Program-made: the position numbers and the translations under genes | Origin: Pseudoscleropodium purum | Lineage: Eukaryota; Streptophyta; Bryopsida; Hypnales; Brachytheciaceae | NCBI GenBank assembly: GCA_963969395.1 | Contig: OZ017796.1 | Location: 41,654,243-41,718,242 of the forward strand | Direction: 5' to 3' | DNA: 64,000 bases | The notes under the pieces: generated by a model | The model's database searches: none | The model's input: the letters and a program-made list of their open reading frames with translations, nothing else | What the model was told of the DNA's origin: nothing | Shown here: positions 12,630-23,807 of the stretch, piece by piece | Numbering within the stretch: the first letter of the stretch is position 1 | How the letters are laid out: every line of letters begins with the position of its first letter

Positions 12630-14368
12630 ATGGCTGGGATGAAAGAGCTCAATGATGTGTCTTCAGCAATCCTATACATAGACACACTTGTTGTGGACTT
12701 CATGGACTTGCTCTTGGAAGCGTTACCCAATGTAGATCGTGTTGCACTACTATCTGGTGCACAATCATTAGAAGCAATGAGTACATGTATGTGAGACCTT
12801 GCGGAGTTTTGAGCTCCATTTTTGTTTCGACCTTGAGGCGATGATTTTTGCTTAATATATTGGAGTTGCTTGTTGGAGAGAACACCTGGAGGTTTAGTAG
12901 GTGATATCTTATTCAAGAGATCTCTGATTTAGCAAAATCGACCAATTTGTCACTAACAGGGATGCTTACCCTCATTTGGGGCTAATGTGACAATGTGGTC
13001 TGAAGGAAAGCCTTGTTTGTTGTTTTCTAGATTCTCGTGTTGGTGAACGAGCATCACAAGACAGGGATGATATATATGAAATTGAGGATCGCTTCAGTTC
13101 TGAAGACCAAGGAATGGAATTCAGTGGCGCAACAGAGCCGAACCATGACGACAATGAGAGTCTGATGAAGGATCCTGGCACTCTTGATATGCACGGCATT
13201 CCTGGTACCTTACAAGAGGGGCTTGTAGAGGACGCTCATGAACTTATTAAAACCAAAGAAATGGCTAAAAACAATCTCGACTTGGAAACGGGCTATGGCG
13301 ATGAGGGCCTTATGTTTGATCCTAGCACTCTTGACACTCCTGACACGCCACAAGAGGAGTTCCACTAGGATGCCCAGAAACTGGATGAGATCAAAGCCGT
13401 GAATGAAGACAAGGACGAGAATACCTTAGAAGAAGAAAGGGTCTCTGACGATGAGGTTTTGGATTTAAAGTCGGGCTCACCTCAAGTTGAATCCCCGAAA
13501 GATTTCAATCCATTGGATGAGATGAAAGACCGAAATGTGGACGGGCGTGAGAATGACCTTGAAGTGGTGGGTGATGGAGAGGGAGTAGAGATATGTCTTG
13601 ATAGTGAGAAGTTCGTGGCACCTTTTCCAATTTCCTGAGTGAAGAGGATCATTAAGCTCGACAAAGATGTAAGATTAGTGACTAGTGATGCAATTGCTTA
13701 TGTAGCCCAAGCAACACCCCTATTTGTGCAAACCTTGAATTTAGCTTCATTTACGGTTGTGCTGTGAACTAAATGGAAAACCATCCGTGGCCCTAACGTT
13801 GTTTTTGTTGCTAAATCGACCAAGTAAATCCAAGTCTTTTAGTAAACCTCTACTTATGTGTTTGTGTATGTTTGGTCTTACACTAGATACAAATAAAAAG
13901 TGGCAAACTCCTTTGGAATGCACACGTTGGGGCAGAAAATAACTGTAGTAAAGTGCTCAAATCTGCTCCGCATTTTCCTTCTTATGTTTTGAATTGGGCA
14001 CTTTGCAATTCTATGATGTTCACAATTCTTATTCTTGATTAGCATTCTCAAATTGTGTAACCAAAATGTCTTGTAATGTTGTAGCACTCTGATGTTCCCT
14101 AACAATCGAACATATGTAGAATCTTTTTCTGATTTTGGATTGCATCGTGAACAAGTAGTTTCATGAATGCCTAGGCATTGATCTAGCAACATTGTTGGAG
14201 GAATCCAATGAAGACATTGCACATGGTGATGATGGGCATGGTGAGAAGGATCACGGAACTAGTGACGAGTCTTTGAGGACAAGGCTTCAACACCAAATGT
14301 CTACAAAGAAACATCAGCTTGCTGCTCCTCCAAGCAGTAGGCCCATCACAAATTTTTTCAAGGCATGA
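12630..14368 (+). pseudogene. Histone-fold (DPB3/POLE4/NF-YC-like) gene, copy A, decayed
   Basis: A likely three-exon gene: about 12,630-12,786 (ATG, donor GTATGT), 13,031 to about 13,828 (acceptor TTTTCTAG) and about 14,150-14,368. The 12,786/13,031 junction keeps frame. The protein would have a short N-terminal exon, a long acidic middle rich in D, E and P, then a histone fold and a tail ending in a PITNFF-type motif. Compared with copy C it has in-frame stops at 13,366-13,368 (TAG), 13,636-13,638 (TGA, the first histone-fold arginine) and 13,765-13,767 (TGA). Two of these are CGA-to-TGA changes, as expected from methyl-CpG deamination. Copy A keeps upstream sequence that the chimera lacks, so it shows the original gene architecture. 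Confidence 0.75.
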
Positions 14369-14694
14369 GGGATGCAATTCTTTATATTACTTACATTTGT
14401 GGTCTTCGTTTCACCAAAGAAATTGTGGTCAAGGTTCCCAAACTGAGCCTAGTCGCTTTTGCTCACTAGCATTCCTTTTCATTTATATGTTGGCTTTTCT
14501 CTGATTTTGTGCTTCTGTTCCAAAGTTTGCTTGCTTGTAGCTCTAAATCTAGCTTGCAACATGACCGAGTTTATTTATATGTGATCATTTTTGGAAACAA
14601 CCTATACTAGAACCATGGGGGTAAGGTTTCATCCAACAGTTATGGAAGCTAAAACTGGCGATAGAGGAGTGCAAGAATTCACTCACATATTTTT

Positions 14695-14930
14695 TCTAAT
14701 TTTTTAATTCAATTTGTTTTTAATTCAATATCTTTTCTACCATGTGTTGGAAAGCGACGATTTTACAAAGTCTTTGCACCTTTCTTTGTCTTTGTAAAGG
14801 GCTTTCCAATGTTACCAAAAACATAACTAGGAGATACACGCCCTTAGAAATCTCACCATAACAATCCAGACCATGAAATCAATCAATCAAAACAAATCAA
14901 ACAACCAAATTTAATTTCCAAATGCTTGTA
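14695..14930 (+). repeat. 3' flank F, repeated at 63,777-64,000
   Basis: The sequence after copy A from the TTTTCT near 14,692 onward is nearly the same as the last 220 bases of the window. This shows that copies A and C share their 3' flank and that copy C's flank was split by a 4.2-kb insertion. Confidence 0.8.
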
Positions 14931-15589
14931 TTTTATTTATAAAAAGATGAAAATTACATATTTGTTTACATAAAATAAGAACGATAAATGTATTGCCTTT
15001 AACCTCTAAAGGTCGGAGACTATGTTTTCATCAAAAATGCTCAAAAACTGTCATTTCTGACACAACCATCAAATTTTAGATGAAAAACATTTTTAGACAC
15101 ATATAACCATAGGATCTTGTTGTAAACTACTTTGAAAAGATGTAGAAAAATTTCAGAATTTTCCATTGTGTAGATTGCAAGATATTAACGTTTGAAGTGA
15201 CAAAAACCATTTTTTTGAGCTTATGAAAATATGGGCTAGCATACTTCACAAGGTCACATTTTCATGAAAAAATGTCCAAAATGATAGTTACCCTTTGGAT
15301 TCATTCTTCAAGTTAAGTTGGCTACATGCTTAAAAAATTGTAGATCATTTGGAATTGCACAACATATAGGAAAAAAATAGTATGTTGAAAGAAGTACAAA
15401 GTGATTCAAAACACTAAATTGTTAAGAATTTAATTACAGAATTGAAAAATTACAATCTCAATGGTTATAATGTAGTAATGAACAATCTAAATCATATTTT
15501 TTTATTTTTTTCAAAAAATATTAAAAATTGAGTTAAATAAAGGATTCCAATGTTTATTTTTGAGTAGGGAATCTATGACTACCCGCAAA
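14931..15589. other. AT-rich DNA, no gene seen
   Basis: Continuation of the 3' flank of copy A. No coding signal or terminal repeat was recognised. Confidence 0.4.
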
Positions 15590-15905
15590 CTAAAACACCT
15601 CATAATTTCCATCTCGTAAATCAAGATGGAATGATTCAAAGCTTTCTACATAATTAGAAATCTAGAAAATCAATTTCAAATTTTTATTTTTGAAAAAAGT
15701 GATTTTTTAAGAAATTTTTGGTCTACTCGCCGAGCATTGAAAATTACATATCATGCAATAACTTTTGAATCATGTAGTCAAAAGTTATGAAAATTGTTGG
15801 GTCTTAAAGCTACTCCTTGGGCATATATTGTGTGAAAATTTCAAAAAAAACAACTAAAAACTCCATTTGTAGTGTGCTGCCCAAAATCGCTATGTTGCCA
15901 GAAAA
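15590..15905 (+). repeat. Dispersed repeat D, copy 1
   Basis: Aligns with 23,460-23,790 in direct orientation at perhaps 75-80% identity. Shared blocks are AATCAATTTCAAAT, the TTAAAGCTACTC block, and a closing CTGCCCAAAATC-CTATGTTGCCA block. Unclassified repeat; no open frame. Confidence 0.65.
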
Positions 15906-16189
15906 AACCGCAATTTGGACCTTTAGGGGTTAATGTCTTCTCCAAAATGACAAAAAATCATAGTGGGTGATAAATCAATAAAACAATCTTCACTTTACCC
16001 ATACATTGGGGTGAGATTTGTTGGGATTTATACAAAACCATTTCTTTTTTGGTTGAATTTCCATTCATTACCTCCATTTACAATTTTCGGAAGTTCGCTT
16101 CATAGGGTTCAAAATATTTCATGACCTTTAGCAATATTTTTACAACTTGATTGATACTTGGGCTTTTAACTAAATATTTCTTGTAGCAC

Positions 16190-16564
16190 TAAGGTAGAAG
16201 TACCTATTTCAAATAGGCCCCTTGTACTTGCTTCGTAGGCTAACCTATTGTAGACAACAACTGGATGCAATGGTCATTGAAAAAAATTCTTGATCTGTAC
16301 CTTCTCATCCACACATCCTTTTTCCCTCTTGATCTAGGGAGAAGTGCCGAAGCAAGCCACAATAGGTGAGTCTATGAATCTAAAATGAGTCTAGGAGCAA
16401 AATCCACTTGTATATTTAAGAAAATATTCATTTTTAGAGCAACTTTTTTTTTGGCATTCTCCCACAACTTTATTTTTGCACACACTAAACTCTATTGCGC
16501 ATAACTTTCCCACATCATCCGATCTAAAATGCTTAAGTTATCCAAAATAGGTACTTCTACCTTA
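16190..16564. mobile_element. Foldback/MITE-like element with 20-bp perfect terminal inverted repeats
   Basis: TAAGGTAGAAGTACCTATTT at 16,190-16,209 recurs as its exact reverse complement at 16,545-16,564. Each end also contains an internal AGGTA/TACCT palindrome. The 375-bp interior is non-coding. I could not identify an unambiguous target-site duplication, so the superfamily is open. Confidence 0.6.
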
Positions 16565-17255
16565 ATACCCATAGCATTGGCTTCTTGATTTTTTTTGAAG
16601 ATTAACAAGATTATTTTCATATATATTTTCTACACAATTCAATTATGCCATGTTAGGATTTCTGAAAATTTTATTAGATGCCATATAGAATTATATATAG
16701 AATTTACTATTTTTTCACAAATCTGACCCTCGCATAGGGTATCTGGCTGGCAGTTTCCAGCCCATTTTTAATTAGGAGTGGCGACCATTTTTAACCAATT
16801 GCCTGAAGGCTTGTATAGTAGTTGTCATAACATGTGGTAACTGGAAACTATAGTCTCAATATTGTCCAAAATAAGGGGATATTTACAAACTAATTAAAAT
16901 ATGTCCCAAGTACTTAACTAGTTACTAATACAAGTTAATTGCATTCGGTTCCTGGGGGGCTGTGTCAGTTGTCTCATTGGAATTTATTTATTTGTTTATT
17001 TGTTTTTAAACAAATGGAATTCTGTTGCTTTCTTACTTCTTTGAACTTATTTTAGGTAGAGCAAAAATTAAACTTCATCTAATGAAGCTTAAATTAGAGT
17101 GAGACGCACCCTGCCAGAAATAAGTTAATGGTAAGCTTCTACCCTTTCGTTTTTTAAAATTTTTATTTCTTAACAAATGGAAAGAACCATTGAATACTCT
17201 TTCTTTCAATTGTGGCTACAGCACCTAGATCCGTCGAGGTGGAAGTGCGGACTAA

Positions 17256-17516
17256 GAGCATCCCCACCAACTAGTTCCATATCCCTAAAATTTTAGGGAG
17301 AGGACCTCGAATGCAGATAGAGATGCAGAAACTCCTTGCACCAATCTGCTTCCAACTTCTGTATCGCTAAATTACATATAATTCTTTAAAACATTAGGCG
17401 AGTTCTGTATCCAGAGGCTTGTTTGCTGAATTGGCGAGATCTCATCTGTATCTAGTCAAGTTGACCACTTCGAGACTTCAGTTTAGGGCTTACTGAACCC
17501 CCTGGTGGGGATGCTC
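17256..17516. mobile_element. PIF/Harbinger-type MITE
   Basis: A 261-bp non-coding element with terminal inverted repeats GAGCATCCCCACCA / TGGTGGGGATGCTC (14 bp perfect), flanked on both sides by TAA (17,253-17,255 and 17,517-17,519). A TWA target duplication and GAGCATC-type ends fit PIF/Harbinger MITEs. Confidence 0.75.
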
Positions 17517-17519
17517 TAA

Positions 17520-20500
17520 GGAGTGGCTTTATTATTGGGCAGTGTGAACAGGGGCAAATTGGAGTCCTGATGTGTTGTATAATAAGCTTATTAAAGCATC
17601 CACATCCTTCCTGGCCAAACTTTGCACGCTCAAATTTTCCATTTGATTTGATTTGATTTTTTCTCAAAACACATGGACCATTTCCATTGAAAAAAGGAAA
17701 GAGAATACAGAACATAGAGAACAATTCTACGGCAAATTTTTTTCTTAAATTTTTCATCTAATTCTGAAGAGTCTTTCATTTTTGCTTGTCCCTCCCTCTT
17801 GTTCATCAAATGCCACACATGAATAGTTTGAGTGATCACTCATCAACAAGAATGAAGGATGAAGCAATTAAATTTAGGTTGAAGAGTGGCCTCTAGCATA
17901 GAGATACACTTTGCTTCCTGAATGCACTAGCATTGTATACAAATGGTATACATTATTTTCAAGAGGTACGTGCTTTTAGTGATTATTGCTTTTCAACTTA
18001 AAAAAATCATAACTAATCCGACAAAGCTTCCATGAACATGAAATAATTCTATTTGTCTCTCAAGGATAATTTTCTCAAAAATATTTCAAGAAGTCAAAAT
18101 ATGTAGTTAAAAATATTTCTAAGGCTATAAGCACTCATATACTTGGGATTACAATGTTCTTATTTTCAAAAGTCATCTCATGCATAGGACATCAAACGCT
18201 CTTGTATAATCTTTTTGAAATGTTATTAATAATAATAAAAACAAAAGTAGAAAAGAATGCTAGATGCAAATTTAACGTTGCAATTGGGGTGCACATCACC
18301 TTGCATGGAACAAAGACAAAGTTTGTTCCAAAAGAATTCAAGAAAAGAAGAGATGGGCCTCCAACATTGTGTTATATATAAACATCTCATTTAAGATTAA
18401 AACTCCATTGATTTGTCATGTTAGTGTATATTAAAATTATTTTATCAAAATTACACAATTTAAAATGAGTTGTCCTTAGTAAGTATTTCAATTTCCCCCA
18501 AAATAATTTTTTTTGGGCATCTCTGAATTTCAACATGCACTTAGTAATTCTTGCTGTAAATCTACTATTGAGAGATCATCTTTAATTAAAAGACTTATTT
18601 TCTTTTTGAGATTTTCTAATTACTTGAATAAATTGATTTCCTTTTCTTATCATTTTTTTTGAAGAACTTTGATGGGGATTCTAAATGGAATCTTCTCAAG
18701 GTCCCCAATCTATCTCCCCCCCCCTATGATGCTCTTTGATATATTATTGATAAACATAAATGAAATACACCAAATATAGATGAAAGCTCATGAAAACAAA
18801 TAATTCACTTTGTTGTAACTCTCAACTAATTGTGTGTGAATGTGTGTTCTCACTTCATTTTAGAACTTAATTCTTAATTGCCTAACAAACCATACATCGT
18901 AGCTAACCTATTTCCAACTACTTAACCAATTACACATATCTAGGGTGTCAATTTCTTAAGTGGAGAAATTTTCCATTCACAAAAATAGAGTTTCGAAGGA
19001 TTCCATAATTTTTCTCAAAATTTTAGTTCTTGAAACATAAATACTAGGAATATTTTAGTGGAAGATTCTATTTGACATGTTCTCGTCATATAGACCTTTC
19101 TATTTCCAACCAAGGGCTAGTTGCAAAATTTACTAAGGACTAGTTGCAATTGGGGATTTTTTTAGGCAATAAAAAGACTAATTGCACTGAAAAAAATCTT
19201 CCACACCAAGCCTTTAGAAAAATTATGACATAAAAAAATTTAAAAAGCCAGATGTACATATTGGATTAAACCCTTGAAGCCACTACCACAACTATGACTA
19301 TTAGAATTTGTCACCTTGTTGCCACCTATATAGATGTTGATTCAACAACTTTTCATCCGCAATCACCTAAAATATATCAAAGTTTAGGATTTTGGTACAA
19401 ATTGTAGCCACATGTATGCAGGTGCCTTTAGAGTATTGCTAGGCTTTAGGGTCATTATTCACCAAGGTTGCACCACTAGTCATACATAGTAGTCACTAAG
19501 TGATTGACTTCATGAAACCATAAACGTTTGTACAATTTTTACTTCCTCTGTGAATGAGGACCCAAAGATTTTATAGTTGTTTTGGTCCAAAATGACTTTT
19601 TGCAATCATTCTTTGCAGTCATTTATGTTGTTTATTTTTGTAGTGTTGTTGTTTGTTTTGGCTTGTGTGTTAGATTTACAAGCTTGAGATTCAAAGGGGG
19701 TGAGGTAGGCTATTTCTATTGTAGATAGCATTTCAAAATTCAAACTTGCGACAATTTTAGTTTGATGTGGATGTGTAACCAAAGAACATGGTTAATTTAA
19801 TCTCCCGATTTTGCACCACTCAAAGTGCCAAAATTGTGAAAGATATTTTTTGGGTGCCTAACTTCAATCGTTTACTTGTCACCTAGAGCCTAAAACGAGA
19901 TTCCCTTAAAATAGAAAAAGAAACATTGGTTGCAATATTGAAAGTCTTGTAGCCAATCATCAATAATGAGAACTATGCCATAATTAATCTCTACTCATGT
20001 CCAATTGATTGAAAAGAAGAATAGCCTACATAACCTAAATAGGAAGTGATAAGAAATAGAGATAAGTTCTATAAGTGCAAACTCTTTTTTCATAAGAAAA
20101 ACACACTTGGAATGCCTTCGGCAAGTAGGGGTTAACTCCTACACACCCAATAAATCATATATTCTTGTTGACACGACTTTGAAATTAAATAAAATCTTAC
20201 CAAATGACTATTTCGGGGGGGGGGGGGGGGGTTCTTTTTGTAATTGAATCTTTTAGAGTTTATTTTAAATATTAAAATTCAACCATCTTGAAAAAATGTT
20301 TGTTGGATTTTGTGGTACCACTAACTAGGCATGACCATCTCTTGTGATGACACCAACCCCTTGCCTCCCCCCCCTCCCCTAAAAAACAAGTCTTTTTGAT
20401 TGCATAATAAAAAATCCACTCCCACCCCTTCTATTGATTAGGAAAAAATTGTTGCCCATTGGATTTGGAAAGGGGACCGTGTGAATGAAGATCCAAGATG

Positions 20501-21561
20501 TTGATCTCCGATACATGCACAAATACAACTATAGTATGAATGCAAAAGACAAATACAACAATATCTCATATTAATTACATATGGGATTACAAATCTAAAA
20601 TTACAAATAGGGAGATTGGTTGGTTTAGGGTGGTATTGGTGGTTAGGATTTGAGATGGGTTGGAAGACTAGAAAATTAAAAAATATTTAAATTATGTCAC
20701 TAATTAAATATTTAACCTCTACCTCACTATGCATTCAAAAGACAAGAATTTGGGGAATGAGGCATCACAATCACCACAAAAGAAGCAACCAGATAGTATC
20801 TGTGTCTTATGCCCACATTTTCACACTTGTAACTACATGTATGGATATTGATTTCATAAACATGGATTATCCCATATCATTTAAAATTGTGAACTTTAAT
20901 ATGTACATACATGGGATCCTACCATGGTCTTTAAAAAGTAACAACATATCCCGTAGACACTTGGAAAGAAAGGTAACTTGTTTAACTTTTTTTAAAGTTG
21001 CAAAATTAAAAAAGATGTCCAAATCCAAAATGGGACATGGGATAGGCTTGAAATTACCAACCAATTGTCCCATATCCCATACCAATACTATCCCATATTC
21101 CATATACTATTTCTTTAGAAAATTTTGAAATTTTGATATAGATCCAATTTTTATAATTTTCTAATACAAAAAAAGTTCCTTGCAGAAGACATGGGGTATA
21201 GGTGTGTGTTAAAAAAAAAAGCACACATGTTTATGTCCCCTGCAAATGCTAGCCATGTGTCTTGTATTCCGTTTTACATCTCACGCAATATATAAATACA
21301 AGTTCAATGCAAACATGGACACATGGATGTGTGTTATGAATACAAATGTGCACATTATTCCTATTTTTTTTGTACCTCCAATGCAATTTACATGTGGTAT
21401 TGTAATCTATTTCAATTAGAAAACGACAATGCCATAGGATATGGAACATGTGCCAAATGGACATGTTACTCATCACAATACTCAAAAATGTATGGAGGTC
21501 TCACTTAAGAGACATAAATAAACCACTACGAAAAAACATTTGTAAATACACATCATATCCA
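17520..21561. other. AT-rich repeat-derived DNA, no gene seen
   Basis: I find no recognisable protein domain. The 144-codon frame at 20,694-21,128 has no recognisable motif and lies in sequence rich in CCATATCCCATAC-like strings; I do not call it a gene. Homopolymers stand out: nine C near 18,716 and seventeen G at 20,215-20,231. Confidence 0.4.
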
Positions 21562-22165
21562 TATCTTCAACGATGATAATATTTTGTTTTTTCCTAAACT
21601 TGAAAAAATGGTATTGTGGTGGGGCATGTTTGTATGAATTGTGTTATTCCATGTAAGACTGTAGATTTGGGTTAAGTTCTTTTTTTTAATTGTCAAATGC
21701 TAGTCTACAGCAAGTGTAATACATTTTCTAGAAGAGGACAATCCTAAAATCATCTCAATGCAACCATAATGCATTAGCAAGGGTACCAACCCTTGCTACC
21801 TTGATTCTTAGGTGGCATAGATTTCATAAAGCAAGTATGACTAAACTTACTTGTATAAGAAATTTACGTTATGAATCAAGAGAGATTGTAAATCCTAACA
21901 CAATCAAATGGTTGCAAATAGGTGTCATTGACCTTTCTCATCCCAAATGTGCACATACATTCATTCAAAAAAGAACAAGACCATTCTATTCCTATTGTAA
22001 GAGTTTAGCAATATCATTCATTGTGGGATGGAAATATATTGCTAATTATTCTCACAAAAAAATTGTTTATCATTTGAGTTCATTGCCAAAGAAACCAATA
22101 TATGTTTTAGCGTGACCCATGTCAAAAAGTACTATTCCAATGCATTATTTTTAGTTGCTAAAATT
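21562..22165 (+). repeat. Dispersed repeat E, copy 2
   Basis: Direct-orientation partner of 205-770. Part of it stays open as a 104-codon frame (21,801-22,115) without a recognisable domain. This frame is closed by stops in copy 1, so it is probably not a functional gene. Confidence 0.55.
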
Positions 22166-23459
22166 TTTAACCCATTCCCAACCAAGGAGCCATACCCAAC
22201 CTATAGGGTGCACCTATTTCCAACCAAGACTAAAACAAATTTTCAACGGAAGTTTAGAATATGTTTTTGTCCCTTTTCAAAGTTGGGACTAATCAAGTCA
22301 TGACACATGTTCCAAAGAAGTGAGTGCAAAAGTATTTCTTGAATGATTAGAATTCAAAAACTTTACGTATTGGATATGGGTTTGGACCAACTATTGGCTT
22401 TCAAGAATTTGTAGGAATTTCAATTCAAAGCATAAAATTACCAAAAAAATTGCAATCCCCGTGATTTCTATCTTCCATGGTAGAAAATTTATATTGACTT
22501 ATATTGCTCCAGAACACATGTGGAATCACTAAAGTGGTTGACTACAGATGATTTAGTATACTCAAAATCGCCCCTATTCTCTTGTAAAGAAGAAATTTAT
22601 ATTTTAGGCAAGAGTCTGTTAGATAAAGGTCACAACTACCGTGCACCTTCTTATTACAGGTTAGGAAATTCATCTTCCCTATTGAGGTGTTGCTGTAGCA
22701 AAAAAATGTCTTTGCACTTTTTCAATTTCATTTTTTTTTATTTTTTATTTTTTTTTGGTGCCACATCTGATAAATAATTGCCCCCCAAATAATGAAGACA
22801 GCAAATGAGATGGTGCAGTGGTGAGATTATTGAGTGCTGTGAGCAAAATAACATTAATTTTTTGCAGTGTTATTTAATGCATTAGCCATATAGCATAATT
22901 ACCCCCTAAACATCCAAATCTTTCTCTAGAATTGAAGATTTGGGAAAATCTTCATTGAGTACTATTTAGAAGAATATTTTGGAAAGGGAACATTTAAAAT
23001 TCCTTCTAAATTTTATTGCAAGCAATATGTTATCATTTTTTGAGTGAAGCTTGTTGGAATAGATTTGAAATGAGGTTCTCTATGCTGCATGGTGGGTTTT
23101 TTTTAGTATTTCTGTTGTTTAAATTTGTGACCTCATTTTTGCAAATCTAGTTTTGAACTAGAGTCAATGCAATTTTGGCTTGATTAACCAGTGTGTTTGG
23201 CTGACGCACATAGTCAACTCAGGTCGCCTCAGCTCGTACTTGCCTTTTTGGTAGATTTGACAGAATGGGAAGTCCCATGAGGAGAAAAAAGAAAAAGAAA
23301 AAGAAAAAGGAGAGTAGAGAAAAGAAGAGTTTGCATTCTAAGCTTCCTTGGAATACGCGCACATTAGGGGCCCATGCCACATCTAAACCCGTATGATTCT
23401 GAGGTCTGCAAAAATGTGATTTCAAAATAGAGCTTCCATAACTATCTATAAACAACGCC
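22166..23459. other. AT-rich DNA, no gene seen
   Basis: Non-coding as far as I can tell. It includes T-rich tracts near 22,725-22,760 and a GAAAAA-repeat purine tract at about 23,283-23,315. Confidence 0.4.
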
Positions 23460-23790
23460 AAACAAAAATTCCTCATAACTTTTGATTCATCCATCCAATT
23501 GCAATGATTCAAATCTTTCAATCTAGATATAAATTTAAAGAATCAATTTCAAATTTTGATTTTTGAAAAAAGTGATTTTTGGAGAATTTTTTGCGTTGCC
23601 CGGGTTGCCCACCAAACTTTGAAAATCACATTTCATACAATAACTTTCCAGTCATGCAGTCAGAAGTTACAAAAACTATTAGGCATTAAAGCTACTCTTT
23701 GGGCATACAGCACGTAAAAATCTCAAAGAAAAAAACAAAAACTCCATCCATAGTGAGCTGCCCAAAATCACTATGTTGCCAAAAAATGGG
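23460..23790 (+). repeat. Dispersed repeat D, copy 2
   Basis: Direct-orientation partner of 15,590-15,905. It ends a few bases before repeat R starts, so the D/R border may be an element boundary. Confidence 0.65.
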
Positions 23791-23807
23791 GTTCATAGCT
23801 TTAAAGG

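Larger units (their letters stand above)
8792..13737. repeat. Left arm of a 4.9-kb inverted duplication
   Basis: Positions 8,792-13,737 recur in reverse complement at 53,049-57,994; both arms measure 4,946 bases. The arm covers most of ELF9-like exon 1, the whole head-to-head intergenic region and the 5' two thirds of the histone-fold gene. Similarity is very high around exon 1 and its upstream 1 kb, and visibly lower towards 12-13.7 kb. The spacer between the arms is about 39 kb. Confidence 0.9.

Noticed and set aside
12575..12916. 113-codon minus-strand frame opposite the first exon of copy A
   Set aside because: The plus strand explains it better: an ATG-led exon with a GTATGT donor joins in frame to the next exon. 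The minus frame has no neighbours or domain.
20215..20231. Seventeen consecutive G as a possible quadruplex-type regulator
   Set aside because: Long homopolymers are often assembly or sequencing artefacts and there is no gene nearby.
20694..21128. 144-codon plus-strand frame
   Set aside because: No recognisable motif, unusual composition and CCATATCCCATAC repeats; likely chance in AT-rich DNA.
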